A stretch of DNA of 64,000 bases from Axinella damicornis (lineage: Eukaryota > Porifera > Demospongiae > Axinellida > Axinellidae), in the NCBI GenBank assembly GCA_963931865.1, contig OZ007513.1:1240001-1304000 (forward strand), written 5' to 3'. Made by a program: the position numbers and the translations under genes. The notes under the pieces are model-generated. The model saw only the letters and a program-made list of their open reading frames with translations. It searched no databases and had not been told where the DNA came from. Numbering within the stretch: the first letter of the stretch is position 1; every line of letters begins with the position of its first letter. Positions 52,799-63,995 of this stretch are shown here, one piece after another.

Positions 52799-53190
52799 TC
52801 ACCACAGGAGCGCATGAGCCGCCGAAGGCGGCGAAGGAGCGTTGAACTAGTAAAGACAAGTTGTATTACCTCACACCTTTTGGTTTATACCGTATATGGA
52901 AGACCTTTGCGGTACCGCGCAAGTCAGCTAGCACAAAGGCCAATTTGTATTTCACACATAGCTGGGTTTCACACAAATCCTTACAACTGCGTAGGTAGTG
53001 GCCTCTTGCCGTATAAGGTTTAATTTTGGAGGTGTGAGGTAATACAACATGTCCTAGGGCGGGCATTGGGAGTTCAACGCTCCTTCGCCGCCTTCGGCGG
53101 CTCATGCGCTCACCAGACTCTTTTTCCCTCCCCCCTCCGCGCGCGCCCCCTCGTAGAAAAAGAGGCTGGCTTGCGAGACTACTTTTAATT

Positions 53191-53418
53191 CCGGACACGG
53201 CATTCATGCCCCTCGCATGCATTCGCTCCGTTAGCAAATTACGGTAAGTGGCGTGAATACCCTAACTTCGAACTTCCAACGCTGTGCAGTTGTTAAAAAC
53301 TGCTCCTAGAGAGCGAAAGCTGGGGCCGTGTCCGGAAATCCCCTGCAGTCCGGAAACCCCCTCCGTTACCGCCGGATATAATATGTGTACCCGTACTTCC
53401 CACGTGGCTGGAAAGATT
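53191..53418. promoter_or_regulatory. Probable promoter/5' region of the NTHL1-like gene
   Basis: A relatively GC-rich, transposon-free stretch between the nested element and the first candidate exon. No TATA box is recognised. The assignment is by position only. Confidence 0.3.
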
Positions 53419-53652
53419 ATGTACAGTCTCAGATCAAGAAGCGTCATCTTCAAGGACATTTCACGGCCCCAGAAGGCGCGTGTGAGCGGCAGAAAGCGTC
53501 ACATTTCCATCGAGTATGAAAACCCTTTTGGGACTACTCCTGCTAAACCTCAAGCTCAAGGCCGGAAGAGAAATTGCAGAGCTGAGGAACAGGCATGTAG
53601 CCCCTATACTGAGGGCTTAGGGAGTGGTACCGGCCCTACAGAACCGGAGAAG
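53419..53652 (+). CDS. NTHL1: Candidate first exon of the NTHL1-like gene
   Basis: ATG at 53419 opens MYSLRSRSVIFKDISRPQKA and RVSGRKRHISIEYENPFG. It is rich in Arg/Ser and free of acids at the start, like a mitochondrial presequence; NTHL1 works in both nucleus and mitochondria. The frame reaches GAGAAG|GTATAG at 53652, phase 0, which fits the phase-0 acceptor at 59666. Basic residues followed by a short aromatic/acidic stretch also occur in the animal NTHL1 N-terminus. The frame is open upstream to 53284. The donor is weak and the intron would be 6 kb, so it could belong to something else. Confidence 0.45.
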
Positions 53653-54877
53653 GTATAGCGTGACCTCTGTATCTACCCCCTGGGCCATTTTGTCAGACTA
53701 TAATGTGAATGAGAGGAAGATTTTCTGTACTAAGGGGTAGTAAGGTAGAAGCATTTTGCGACCGGGATCAAAATGGAATCTAGTGATCAACGTTGATTTA
53801 AGAGCTGATCAACGGATCAAGACGAACTCCGAGCAATATGGATACTAAGGCAGTGTGGCTGTGTTTGCGTCCTGTGAACCCCTGTGATCGTGAATCAAGC
53901 AATCCAGAGCTTCGGAAAGGAACAATCAAGTGATCAAGGATGATTTAAAAGCTGATCAGGGGATAAAGAGCGATACGAATCTATACTGCAGTTGTGTTTG
54001 TTTACCTGTAAATCAAACAATCAAGAGCTTCGGAAGGGAACAGTAAAGTGATTGATGATTTTGATCCTGATCGTAAATGCTTCTATGGACGATATGCAAG
54101 TGACTACCCCTTGAAGTATTAATCTGGGGGCAGAATCAACAACTGTAGACTATCTCCGTTCTGTCCATACACGGTTAAAACGGGGTGTAACCGTTACACA
54201 CTAAAGTGTGGAGCGAGTATCATCAAGGGTGCATCGAGCCGCCGGAGGTGGGGAGAGGGCATGCAACGCTTGTAGACGGCAAAATGCTGAGTGTTACTAA
54301 ATATAGAATTCAAATTTGGACTATAAGCACGAGATCCGTAGACGTGCGCCCCTTATGCGGTCACTTTCTTCGATATGGCTGGCATTCCGTCTGCAGCGTT
54401 CGTCTTTGACGAGGACCTAGCTACCTAGCGTGAGCCCCTTTCGATGCTATCATTCCCTCCCTCCAACTTACACGACAGCAAACGTCAAGCTGTTGTCGAG
54501 AGCGGCGAATGTTGGGCTTGCATCCGGCGATACTTTCTCCGAATCTGGCCTGCTACACTGGTAGGAGAGGTACCCGGACTAGAAGTACTTCTTGGGCTAG
54601 AAATCACTTGGATGGCGCTTCTATACCGAAATCGGTAGCACTCATCTTCCTTGCTGCCATCTCCCGGGACCATACCGTGCACGCAATTTCACGTGCTTAA
54701 CGTTGAACGTTATTTTTAGTAACACTCAGCACTATGCCATCTGTACGTGCGCTATAGGAAGTTGCATGCCCTCTTACCGCCTCCGGTGGCTCGACGCGCC
54801 CTTGGTACCGTTTAAGTTGAGCACCCTCGAAGGCGTAAGTTGAATCTCTCAAACTGCTTCCTCTTAATACTATTTGC
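53653..54877. other. Repeat-bearing spacer, probably NTHL1 intron 1
   Basis: 54223-54808 is bounded by inverted copies of ATCAAGGGTGCATCGAGCCG (a related piece at about 29518), with inner pairs GCTGAGTGTTACTAAA / TTTAGTAACACTCAGC: a palindromic element. No gene is seen. Confidence 0.5.
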
Positions 54878-56400
54878 ACAAGTGAGTCTTTAAAAGACTT
54901 GATGTGTCTCAGCACGACTTGGTATCAGCTCAGAATCATGCAGAGGACATGGCAGCTGTCAGCTAGGGGGAGGTGGGAATGTTCACACAAAGGGTGAAAG
55001 CAGCATAGTCGTGTCTGGGCTTGATGTTTAGTCAGAGCCAGGTGGGCCGTTTTAATTCATAAATGGACCTAGACAACACCTTGTTCAAGGCCAATTCATA
55101 TATAGCTAGAGCTGAGTGGGTGTAGTTAGAGTCCTACTTGGGATGGCTGAGTTGGGTGCTGAACAGTACACTGTGTATGGATGAGTGAGTATTCATAGTC
55201 TTGATTTAGTCATGGTAAGTAGATTCATGAGCGGCCAAGCTAAACATAATCACTTTTGAGGATCTACTTAAAGGCTATAAATACTTTTGACACCCTATTA
55301 GGAGTGAGGAGCCATGTTGCTGCACTTGCGCATGTGCATTGCGAAAGAGACGTACGTGCCAAGACAAAAAAGTTAACATACAACTAAAAGAACAGACAGA
55401 ACATTAGCTGTTATTTGATAAACCTATATTGATACAAACCTACACTTACCTTGTCCAAAGATTGTCTGTAGCGGTACAGAGGGGGATGCTGCACATCATG
55501 CAACTTTTGGGATCAGCTCCTTGGACATTTCTCCATAGCTTTTTGGGGTTTGTTACCCCGTGTGCATGCATGCAGCAGGGGTAGAGTGATTGGTTTGTCC
55601 GTCTGTCTGTCAGTCCATGGAGTTTCAGCAAAGGCCTTGTTCAAGGCTTAGTTCAGGATAGAAGTGTTAGAATTCAGCAAATACTAGTGTCTATATAACT
55701 CACAGACCAGAGATCCAGAAAAGCTGTGTGAAAGTCTTGTTTCTAATTTATACAACTTGACCACACCCTGTTTCTAACATTACTGCCGCAACTTAAGGTA
55801 TCTCATTCTGCTGACACTGCTGTATTAAAAATTGGTAGGCCCATTGTGCATGCTGTATTAACAAGTGAGTCTTTAAAAGACTTGATGTGTCTCGGCACGA
55901 CTTGGTATCAGCTAGAATCATGCAGAGGACATGGCAGCTGCTTAACCCTTTATGATGACTGCAAAATCTGTTAGCTATGAGACTTTCAGCTTAAGTGAGC
56001 GTCAATATCCTTGGAGGTTCTGTGTGAGCAAGGGGTGGGTCAGGACAAAGCGTGAAAGCAGTATGGTCGTGTCTGGGCTTGATGTTTAGTCAACACCTTG
56101 GCCAATTCTTTCAGCACTTATCTATAGGCCTATAGCTAGCTAGCTAGAGCTGAGTGAGCTTTAGTATGCACTTGGGATGGCTGAGTGCAGCACACTGGAT
56201 GGGTGAGTATTCATTGTCCTGAATTAAGTATTAGAGCTACGTAGCAGCAGTCTTGGTAAGAGGATTCATGAGCAGCCATGCAAACCCATAATCATATTTG
56301 AAGATGTACTTGCACGTTATAAATACGTTTGACACCCTATTAAGGGTGTAGAGCATGCATGCAGCACTTGCGTGGGCGCATTGCGAAAAGCGACGTACGT
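54878..56400 (+). repeat. Direct duplication of about 0.5 kb
   Basis: 54878-55360 and 55860-56400 share, in order, ACAAGTGAGTCTTTAAAAGA, GTCGTGTCTGGGCTTGATGT, GAGTGAGTATTCAT-like and TTTGACACCCTATTA segments. Indels separate the copies. No coding potential. Confidence 0.75.
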
Positions 56401-59400
56401 ACCATGTACCACGTACGTACCTACGCATCCAGCACTGTGTCTCGGCACTTCGGTGCCGAGACAAAAATCGGCGTAGCTAGGCCTCATGTCTGCACATGGT
56501 GCGTGCTCTGCTGAGCACCTCTAGTTTGTTTGTGTGTTTGTTTTTGTTCTGTCCTTTTTGCTTTTTGCTGTTGTTGTTGTTGTTTTCATATAACCGCTAA
56601 GGTTCGTTGTATATTACATAACAAAGCAGCAGACACCCACCAGACTTGATGTGGTCCAGTTTGCTATGTTATATAGTAGAACATGGAACCAGTAGCAAAG
56701 TGGTCAGAAACCATTTTCATCGTGTTTTCTCGCTGGATCCATGCTCCACTATAACAATAAGCAAACAAGCTATATTGTGAACCTACCTATATACACCACT
56801 ATGTAATTATACTGTATTTCTAATGGATTGCATGGATTATGTGGATGAGATTACAACGGTCCATCTGATGTTAGCCACACTACGAAAACCTCTTAGCGAA
56901 GTATTTGTTAGGACAGATGCGTGACCATCCTACCATTGCTAATTCAAAGCAGTGCGTAACTACGTACGGCACTCGTGCAGTATGATGCAAATATCAGCTC
57001 CCACTGAATTCTTTTCAAGGGCATTACTATCCTTCCCCCTGCATGCTAATTCAAAGAATACTGGGTTTCCTCCACTCAAGTATGCAATTAGTATTAGTTT
57101 TCCATTTTCAAGGGGATGATGTTTCAAGGGCATTATCATCCGTCCCATGTTAATTCAAAGAATGCATGCTGTGGATTGCTAGCGCTACTGAAGTTTTCTC
57201 AGGTAAATGACCCAGCCCTTGTCACTCGTTTCTCCACTCCAGTGCCAATTAATAGGTGGCTGCATGTCATGGGGGACATACCATTATAGCCCATGAAACA
57301 ATGTGAAGGTGACGATTCTGGTGACTGGAGCACAGAAACGACTGACAAGGGCTGGGAAGTTCGCTTAGACCACAGATGAGTGTGTATTTTGTGTGTGATG
57401 GCATCATGTGTTAGTTCAAACCACAAACGAACTCACCATTGCAACGTTAATGACGCCTGACTGAGCCGCGAACTATGAACAGTCTACCTCAACAAGGATC
57501 GATGGAGACTATAGCACACAGTGAGGGGCTAAAGCATTTCTTGAAGACGGGGAGAGTGCTTGAAGCCATCCTGCATGCAGAGCACATCATGGTGTGCAGC
57601 ATGCATAGCAGTATAAACCAAACCATCATGGTGTGATGTGCCTGTTAGACAGCTTCAGCTATTGCCAGAGGATGGGAACTTGACTGGCCTGCGCTCGGTA
57701 ACACTTACCTCACTGTGACCAGATCTGGCATCAGCAGAAAATGAGGAAGTCACCGTCGGTGGTGACAACAAAGGCGAGACCACTCCAGGACCTACCTACC
57801 AGACTGCTTCGGCTAACCTGACTCCCAGTTGCTGTGAAGTGCACAAGTGTATTTTTGGTGTCATAACTTCCGGTTTGATCTGTGTCCTTAAGTTGCGCTA
57901 TGCTCTCCGTCACATTCTGATGACATGCACTGACGGTCATGCACATGCATCTGCACATTCAGCAACTGCACTCGCTCAGGCTCGCCCCACAATGTTCTAG
58001 TATATGAATATTGTACCTTGAGTACCTATATGAATATTAGTTGAAACGATGGTCCATTTATAGTTGTTGAAGTGTGCATGTAAATGACAGCAGGCTCCAC
58101 TCCTCACCTACACCTTGCAATGACCATTTCGCTCTTTGTGTGCACGGAATAGTACTTAGCTGTACTAATTGCCAACTGCCCTATTGCGGTCGTCCTCATG
58201 ACACAAAATCAATGATGTGTATGTGCACTAACTATTCAGACAGAAATTCTAACCAGTTTTGCTTCATTGCTGACCAACAAATCCTTGACAGTTCTCCCAA
58301 ATCTTTCTAATGGTGTGCACCCTAGCACATTGAGACCTCTCCAGCTAGCTGCATGTACCTTCATCACTATTTGCCAGCCATGCAGTTAGATGGATAGTGT
58401 AAGTATGGGCACTTAATTAAGTCTCTCTGTAGCCTATGACTTTGGGTGCTATAGACAACATATAACAGGTGTGTTGAACATGTGATTAGTACACTCCCTC
58501 CCCTTTTTTGGTGATCAGGTGATAGTGGAATGTCATCATGTTCATTGTAATCTTTGCCTTTACATTTAGGGAGCATTATTTTAGGTTAGGTGTAAACAAG
58601 ATAATGGATTCAGGCCGGGAGGGTATTAGCCTCATTCCCAGGCCGTTTTGGGAGGGAGAAACGGCCTGGCAACTTCCGCGAGTTCAAACTGTTACTTCCA
58701 CTGCCAGAGAGTTGGAAGACCCAATCAGATTTCAGGTCGCTGTCACATGACAACAGTAAACCGAATTGTGTCATGCGTTGAAATGTCGCAGTCATGCCCA
58801 TTCATCACAATAGTTGATCGCTCGATCGCGCTAGTGTAGGTGCTCTGCAAGACGGCTTTTGTTCGTTCGTCTTCTGCTTGCCTTCCGTCGCAGAACCTGT
58901 GCAAACAGTTGCTTCCACGAGCAGGAAAGGACCGTTCTCAGCCGGTGAAAGTATCACGTGGACTTCACTGCTTGAATGAGGTATGCAATTGCCGTGATGT
59001 TACGTCCGTAAACAGTTTGAACTCGCGGAAGTTGCCAGGCCGTTTTTCCCTCCCAAAATGCCCTGGGAACGAGGCTAGGAGGGTATGGGACTGGGACCCG
59101 CCAACTGTTTTGTTTTCAGTTGGGAAATGCATTTGGAATTCAGTTACACATGAAATAACCGAATTCTCAGTGCACACATCACAAAGCAAATGGTCGGTCA
59201 GAAACAATTTACAATGCATTTCCCAACTGTTTTCTCGCTGGATCCGTGCTCCACTATAGGAATAAGCGAACAAACTATATTGTGGACCTAACCATACAAA
59301 GGGTAAGATATATTTCTAATGGATTGAGATTGCATTACGTGAATGACATTACAACGGTCAATCTGATGTTAGCCACACGCACCTATTGTTCGTCCATTGT

Positions 59401-59665
59401 TCAGAATCAGCTGTATATAGACGTCATTGCTAACTGGCATGGTAGACTTGCTCACCAATAACATCTATACACCCTACATGTTGTCAACAACGACACCCTC
59501 CATTATATTCTGTTCATTAGTAGGAATACATTATGCCATAGATAATGTTCCGCAGCTATATTATCTATGATTATGCACTCCTGCCAGTGCAGCAAAGAGT
59601 GGGGTCATCAGTCTCAGGTGTCTCCTAATCAGTCTCAGGTGTCTCCTTTGACTTTACATTTGTAG
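56401..59665. other. Spacer, probably NTHL1 intron 1, with repeats
   Basis: 56725-56880 and 59228-59378 are direct copies (TTTTCTCGCTGGATCC...CTGATGTTAGCCACAC). 57207-57358 is an imperfect hairpin (ACCCAGCCCTTGTCA / TGACAAGGGCTGGG). No independent gene is recognised. Confidence 0.45.
58627..59077. mobile_element. 451 bp palindromic element, TAGCCTCG family
   Basis: TAGCCTCATTCCCAGGCCGT...GGAAGTTGCCAGGC-type arms of about 70 bases lie at both ends, flanked by a perfect 9 bp duplication GGAGGGTAT (58618-58626 and 59078-59086). The unrelated interior has no recognisable gene. Confidence 0.9.
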
Positions 59666-62600
59666 GTTCCAGCACCAGAGCCAAGCGCGCCACAGAGGAA
59701 GGTTGACTCGCTGGAGTGTGTAGCGTCACCGTCATCACAAGCTGAGCATGAGATATTGCTGATCAAACGTGAGCCAGTTGACCCTGCATTGTCACCGCCA
59801 CACCCAGTTAACCCTGCAATGCCACGGGAACAACCGGTTAACCCTGCAATGCCACGGGAACAACCGGTTAACCCTGCAATGCCACGGCAACAACCGGTTA
59901 ACCCTGCAATGCCACGGCAACAACTGGTTAACCCTGCAATGCCACGGCAACAACTGGTTAACCCTGCAATGCCACGAGAACAACCGGTTAACCCTGCAAT
60001 GCCACGAGAACAACCGGTTAACCCTGCAATGCCACGGCAACAACCGGTTAACCCTGCAATGCCATTGCAACAACCAGTTAACCCTGCAATGCCACGGCAA
60101 CAACCAGTTAACCCTGCAATCACACGAGAACAACCGGTTAATCCCGCAATGTCACAGCAACAACCGGTTAACCCTGCAATGTCATGGCTACAACATACGG
60201 TACCATCGTCCAGGTGGCAACCACCATTCGAACCTACAGCATCATCATCTAACTGGGAACTGCCACCATGGCAACCACCAGTTGTACATATGGCACCATG
60301 GCAGCCATCTGCATCACCATGGCAACACCAAATTGTACCTTCAGTATATTGTCAACCACCAATGTCACCATGGCAACCACCACCACCAGCAGAATGCAAA
60401 TATGAGTTACCTACGATGCCATGGCAACCATCAGTTGAACCTATATCACCATGGCATGGCAACCACCAGGGTCTATCACCATGGCAACCACCAGCTGAGC
60501 CTATTACACCATGGCAACCACCTGCCAAACCATTGTCCAGGTCGGAGCCACCACGGGTCGTCACACAATCGGTCATCAAGCTGGAACCACCATCAGTGGA
60601 GCCTACAACGCAGTCTGTTCCCAAGTTGAAACCATCATCGAAACGTACCAAAAGGAAGCCTGCCAAAGAGAAGCCTGCAAAGAAGGTTGAGTCGGAGGAT
60701 CCCTCGAGGCCTGCATCACCCAAGTGGGAGCCACCATTGTGGAGAGAGCAACTGGAAAACATTAAGAAGATGCGGGAGGCTCGCGATGCTCCTGTAGACA
60801 CCATGGGGGCTGCAGCGTTGCCGGATAAGACAGCTCCTCCTGTGGTGAGACAGAAGACGGGGGTAGTATTGTTTAGTACTGTGCTCCAAGTAGTAATTTG
60901 CTAAGAGTTTTAGTTTCGTGCCAATAGCATGTCATTGACCCCCGCTTTTCCCAATGCCCCGTCCCATATTGCTGCACTGGTCTAGCTTGACAGACGTCCA
61001 GGTTACAACAAGCCTGCCAGGAGAATATTTATGACGCTGGATGAATGTTAAAATGTAACTTTCACTACCGTGTTATCGAAACCTTTGAACCTTGGCAGAC
61101 TCCAGTGTGTAGTCATTCTTACTCCCACAGCAAGTAGCGGCTTATGATACTGTCCCCACCAAGCACAATGTGTTTTGTGGTGATAGCTAGTAGCAAGCAT
61201 CCTGTTGCTAGCTAGATTACACGACAGAAGTCACACAAGCCCCAAAACCTCATACACAGCCACAAGGTGGGTGTGGCATGAACGTTTTGAGGGTGATCTA
61301 ACAAACGAATCTACTGATGTTTGAACTTTCCTCTCCCCTCGCTATTCCTACTCGTGCAGGTGAGGCGTTACCAGGTGCTGGTGTCTCTGATGCTGACGAG
61401 CCAGACCAAGGATACCACCACGGCCGTCGCCATGAGGAAGCTGCTGAAACGTGGCCTCACTGTAGAGAATATCCTGGCCATGCCTCAGGAGGTGTTGGAG
61501 AAACTCATCGGTCAGGTCGGATTTTGGAAGGTACAATTTGCTCTAGGAAGTGTGTGTGTGTGTGTCTGTGTGTGTGTGTGTGTGTGCGTGCGTGCGTGCG
61601 CGTGTGACTGACTGACTGACTGACTGACTGACTAAGGTGTTTGGGGGGTGGGACCACAGTATTGAGTTGTGACTTGTGCAACATTTGTACTTGGCTTTGA
61701 TGTTACGATATTGTAGCCCCAATAATGTTATTGCTCAGGCTGCACTTTGCAAGTTCTATAAAAGAGCACTTATGTGAACGGATGTGGTTCCCATTAAGAG
61801 TCAGCTTAATCCAATTAAGGTAAGTGCAGCACTTTAAGCAGCTGTGTGAAACCATGGCTACTGGGGACACCCAAGTGCTTCAATGTCAACATGTTATGGA
61901 ATAGAGGGGCTGTTTCAAAGACCAGCAAAGCACAGTGCCTCACAATACAGTGTGTATTGCTTGACCATGTGTGGCAAGAACTTCATGGAAATGGCATGGC
62001 CTGGAATAAGCAGGTCTGGAAGCCATATGCAGGCACTTTGCGTGAGTGTCATATTTGCAGAACACAGTTTCCGTGATAATCCACTCAATATGCAGCGTTC
62101 AAACGCAACTGCAATCGACTGTAATGATTTAAGCCTCAACTCACATAGCTGAGTGCTTGAGAGGCTGCTGAAGAGAAAACTGTTGTACACCGTGCTAATG
62201 CAATGCCACAAAAGAGGCGATAGCTTGCCAGACTTTTGCACTGGGAGCTGTCCAGCACCGGACTCATAGAGACATAGTTGGAAGCATAATAAGTGTAAAT
62301 GCCACGAGGGGGTTAGAGCTCAAGTGACTGCTAAAGAGAGAACTGTTGTATGCTGCGCTATTGTGAACACCACGAAGGAGGCGAGAGCTTTCCAGATTTT
62401 TGCGCTGGGAGCTGTCCATTGCCAGACTTGCATGCGGACGCAATAGGGAGCAGCTGCTTGTATGTATGTACCATTTGTGTATCATAAAAATAATGCATCA
62501 TATAATCAACCTCAGTTTTTTTTTTTTTGTTTTTTTTTTTTCAGGTTTAGTGTGATGTAGTATGTCATTTATGTGTGCTAGGTTTTTTGTCCCGTTGTAT

Positions 62601-63995
62601 CAGAAAGCCTGGGTATGATGAGGCTAGGATTACCTTCTGTAAGGCTATACCCTGACTCTAGTTCTACATCACTCAGTGCAGAATTTCTTTATTGTCTTCA
62701 GAAAAAAGCTGATTATATCAAACGGACGACTGCAATCTTGGCTGAAAAATACGATGGTGACATTCCCAATACCTTCCAAGGCCTGGTAAGTTGTGTGGTC
62801 TCAGAATTTGGGGGCACCATAATGTCTAGCCGGTGTGAATCCCTTCCAATAATTGCAGTATGGAGTTGACACATGATCAAGCGTGGAGGATATTACATAA
62901 TAGAGCACATTTTGAGTAGCCTTGTTCCCAGGCCCCTGCCCAGCTTTTCGTCACTTGCAGTACAAAAGAGAATTGGACGGCAGATTTCCTCATGTAATCA
63001 TGCATGATGCAGTCAAAATTCTCAGAACGAGAATGTGACGTTTTGGATGTTCAATCATCTACACGTTCAATGCTTGGTGTGTATGACCCAGATACATGTG
63101 GTATGTTACCTGGTACCTTTTGCTCTTCTTGCTGTTCTGAGCTCCAGTGCGCCCACAAGCCTTTCTACTCTGACGTCACTCACGTGATAAACTGTACCAG
63201 GTCCTCTCCAAGCCTCGTACCCATTCCCACGCCCAGCTTTTCGTTGCTTACAGTACGGTAAAGTGGGGAGGGCCTGGTACATCTTCTCACGTGAGCATGA
63301 CGTAATCGAAAAAATAATGGCAAAATTTACGGAACGAAGACGCTACGTTTCGCGTGTTATTCAACCATCTACACGTTCAACGCTCGGTGAGTATGACAGT
63401 CGCCCCCCGCTAGCTAGATACGTGTGTTATTTTACCTCGTACCTTCGCTCTTCTTGCTGTTCTGAGACCCATGTACGCCCACGCCTCCTTCCGGTCTTTC
63501 TACCCCTTTCTACCCTTGACGTCACTCACGTGAGAAGATGTACCAGGCCCTCCCCACTTTACCGTACTGCAAGCGACGAAAAGCTGGGCGTGGGACTGGG
63601 AACGAGGCTAGTCCTCTCCCGCTTAGCCGGCAGAAAGCTGAGAATGATGCTACGTTTTGAGCTTCATGTAGTGAGCATGTAAGGCAAGCTATATCTGCCG
63701 TCCAAAGAGGTCATCTTTGCTGAACTCAAATTCGTTACTGGTGCTTATTGTGATCCTGAAATCTGATTGGATGGAGGTCATGTGACTACCAAATATTTTT
63801 TTACTGCAGCTTACCCTGCCAGGGGTGGGACCCAAGATGGCACATCTGGTGATGGATGTTGCTTGGGACAGTGTGACTGGGATAGCCGTGGACACTCACG
63901 TTCATCGCATCTCACATCGACTGGGATGGATGAAGAAGGCGACCAAGAATCCCGAGATCACCAGAGCTGTCATCGAAGACTGGCTTCCTCAGTTA
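59666..63995 (+). CDS. NTHL1: NTHL1-like endonuclease III homologue (DNA glycosylase/AP lyase), four exons seen, 3' end outside window
   Basis: Exons 59666-60844, 61360-61530, 62702-62785 and 63810-63995, all phase 0 with GT/AG borders (GTGAGA, GTACAA, GTAAGT, GTAAA). The conserved part begins [18 protein letters not shown] and APVDTMG, then [30 protein letters not shown], the helix-hairpin-helix [10 protein letters not shown] with the catalytic Lys, and VDTHVHRI with the catalytic Asp. The Fe-S cysteines must lie beyond 64000. It excises oxidised pyrimidines and nicks the strand in base-excision repair. Unusually, about 300 residues precede the core: thirteen or so [14 protein letters not shown] decapeptides (59804-60190), then a Pro/Trp-rich MPWQPP region and a Lys-rich [10 protein letters not shown] segment. 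Without splicing at 60844 the frame would end at 60904. Confidence 0.92.
59804..60193 (+). repeat. 30 bp coding minisatellite, about 13 copies
   Basis: The unit CCGGTTAACCCTGCAATGCC plus ACGGGAACAA repeats every 30 bases and keeps the reading frame of the NTHL1-like exon. Variation is mainly in the Arg-Glu/Gln-Gln position (GAA/CAA) and CCG/CTG/CCA, giving [10 protein letters not shown] or [10 protein letters not shown]. Confidence 0.95.
61549..61634 (+). repeat. TG and GACT microsatellites in an NTHL1 intron
   Basis: A (TG)n run with a few TC/CG interruptions (61549-61605) followed by (GACT)n (61606-61634). It begins only about 18 bases after the splice donor at 61531. Confidence 0.95.
61635..62701. 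other. Intron of the NTHL1-like gene
   Basis: No independent gene. Two related segments (GAGAGGCTGCTGAAGAGAAAACTGTTG at about 62158 and its looser copy at about 62322) and a T-rich polypyrimidine run (62516-62543) lie upstream of the 62702 acceptor. Confidence 0.5.
62917..63703. mobile_element. TAGCCTCG-family element split by a second copy of its own family
   Basis: The left end TAGCCTTGTTCCCAGG is at 62917. An arm motif TTGGACGGCAGAT (62973) recurs inverted at about 63691-63703. The interior closely parallels that of the inserted copy at 63210-63610 (ATCATCTACACGTTCAA, GCTCTTCTTGCTGTTCTGAG). It lies in the last intron of the NTHL1-like gene. Confidence 0.55.
63210..63610. mobile_element. 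401 bp palindromic element, TAGCCTCG family
   Basis: AAGCCTCGTACCCATTCCCA...GTACGGTAAAGTGGGGAGGG arms of about 90 bases are repeated inverted up to CGAGGCTA at 63610. A perfect 9 bp duplication GTCCTCTCC flanks it (63201-63209 and 63611-63619). Confidence 0.9.

Larger units (their letters stand above)
51681..53181. mobile_element. 1.5 kb Mutator-like element (TAGTCTCGC family) with two nested insertions
   Basis: The terminal inverted repeats of 75-90 bases start TAGTCTCGCAAGCCAGCCTC, continue through GACTTAAGCCAACATTTCG, and recur inverted up to 53181. It is flanked by a perfect 9 bp duplication CTTTTAATT (51672-51680 and 53182-53190). The right arm is broken twice: by the TTAA element at 52172-52798, and by a 305-base hairpin at 52805-53109 flanked by TCACCA on both sides (52799-52804 and 53110-53115). 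No transposase was found, so it is non-autonomous; its cargo includes a RecQ-like fragment. Confidence 0.85.

Noticed and set aside
58840..58985. First exon of NTHL1 with a mitochondrial presequence
   Set aside because: It has no ATG in frame and lies wholly inside the 58627-59077 transposon.
59635..60123. Minus-strand and second-frame plus-strand repetitive open frames over the NTHL1 minisatellite
   Set aside because: A 30-base repeat without stops opens several frames at once. Only the frame that continues into the conserved glycosylase core is supported.
60845..60904. NTHL1 repeat exon ending at the in-frame stop at 60904 as a stand-alone protein
   Set aside because: The core homology breaks exactly at a GTGAGA donor (60845) and resumes in frame at the 61360 acceptor, as a spliced gene should.
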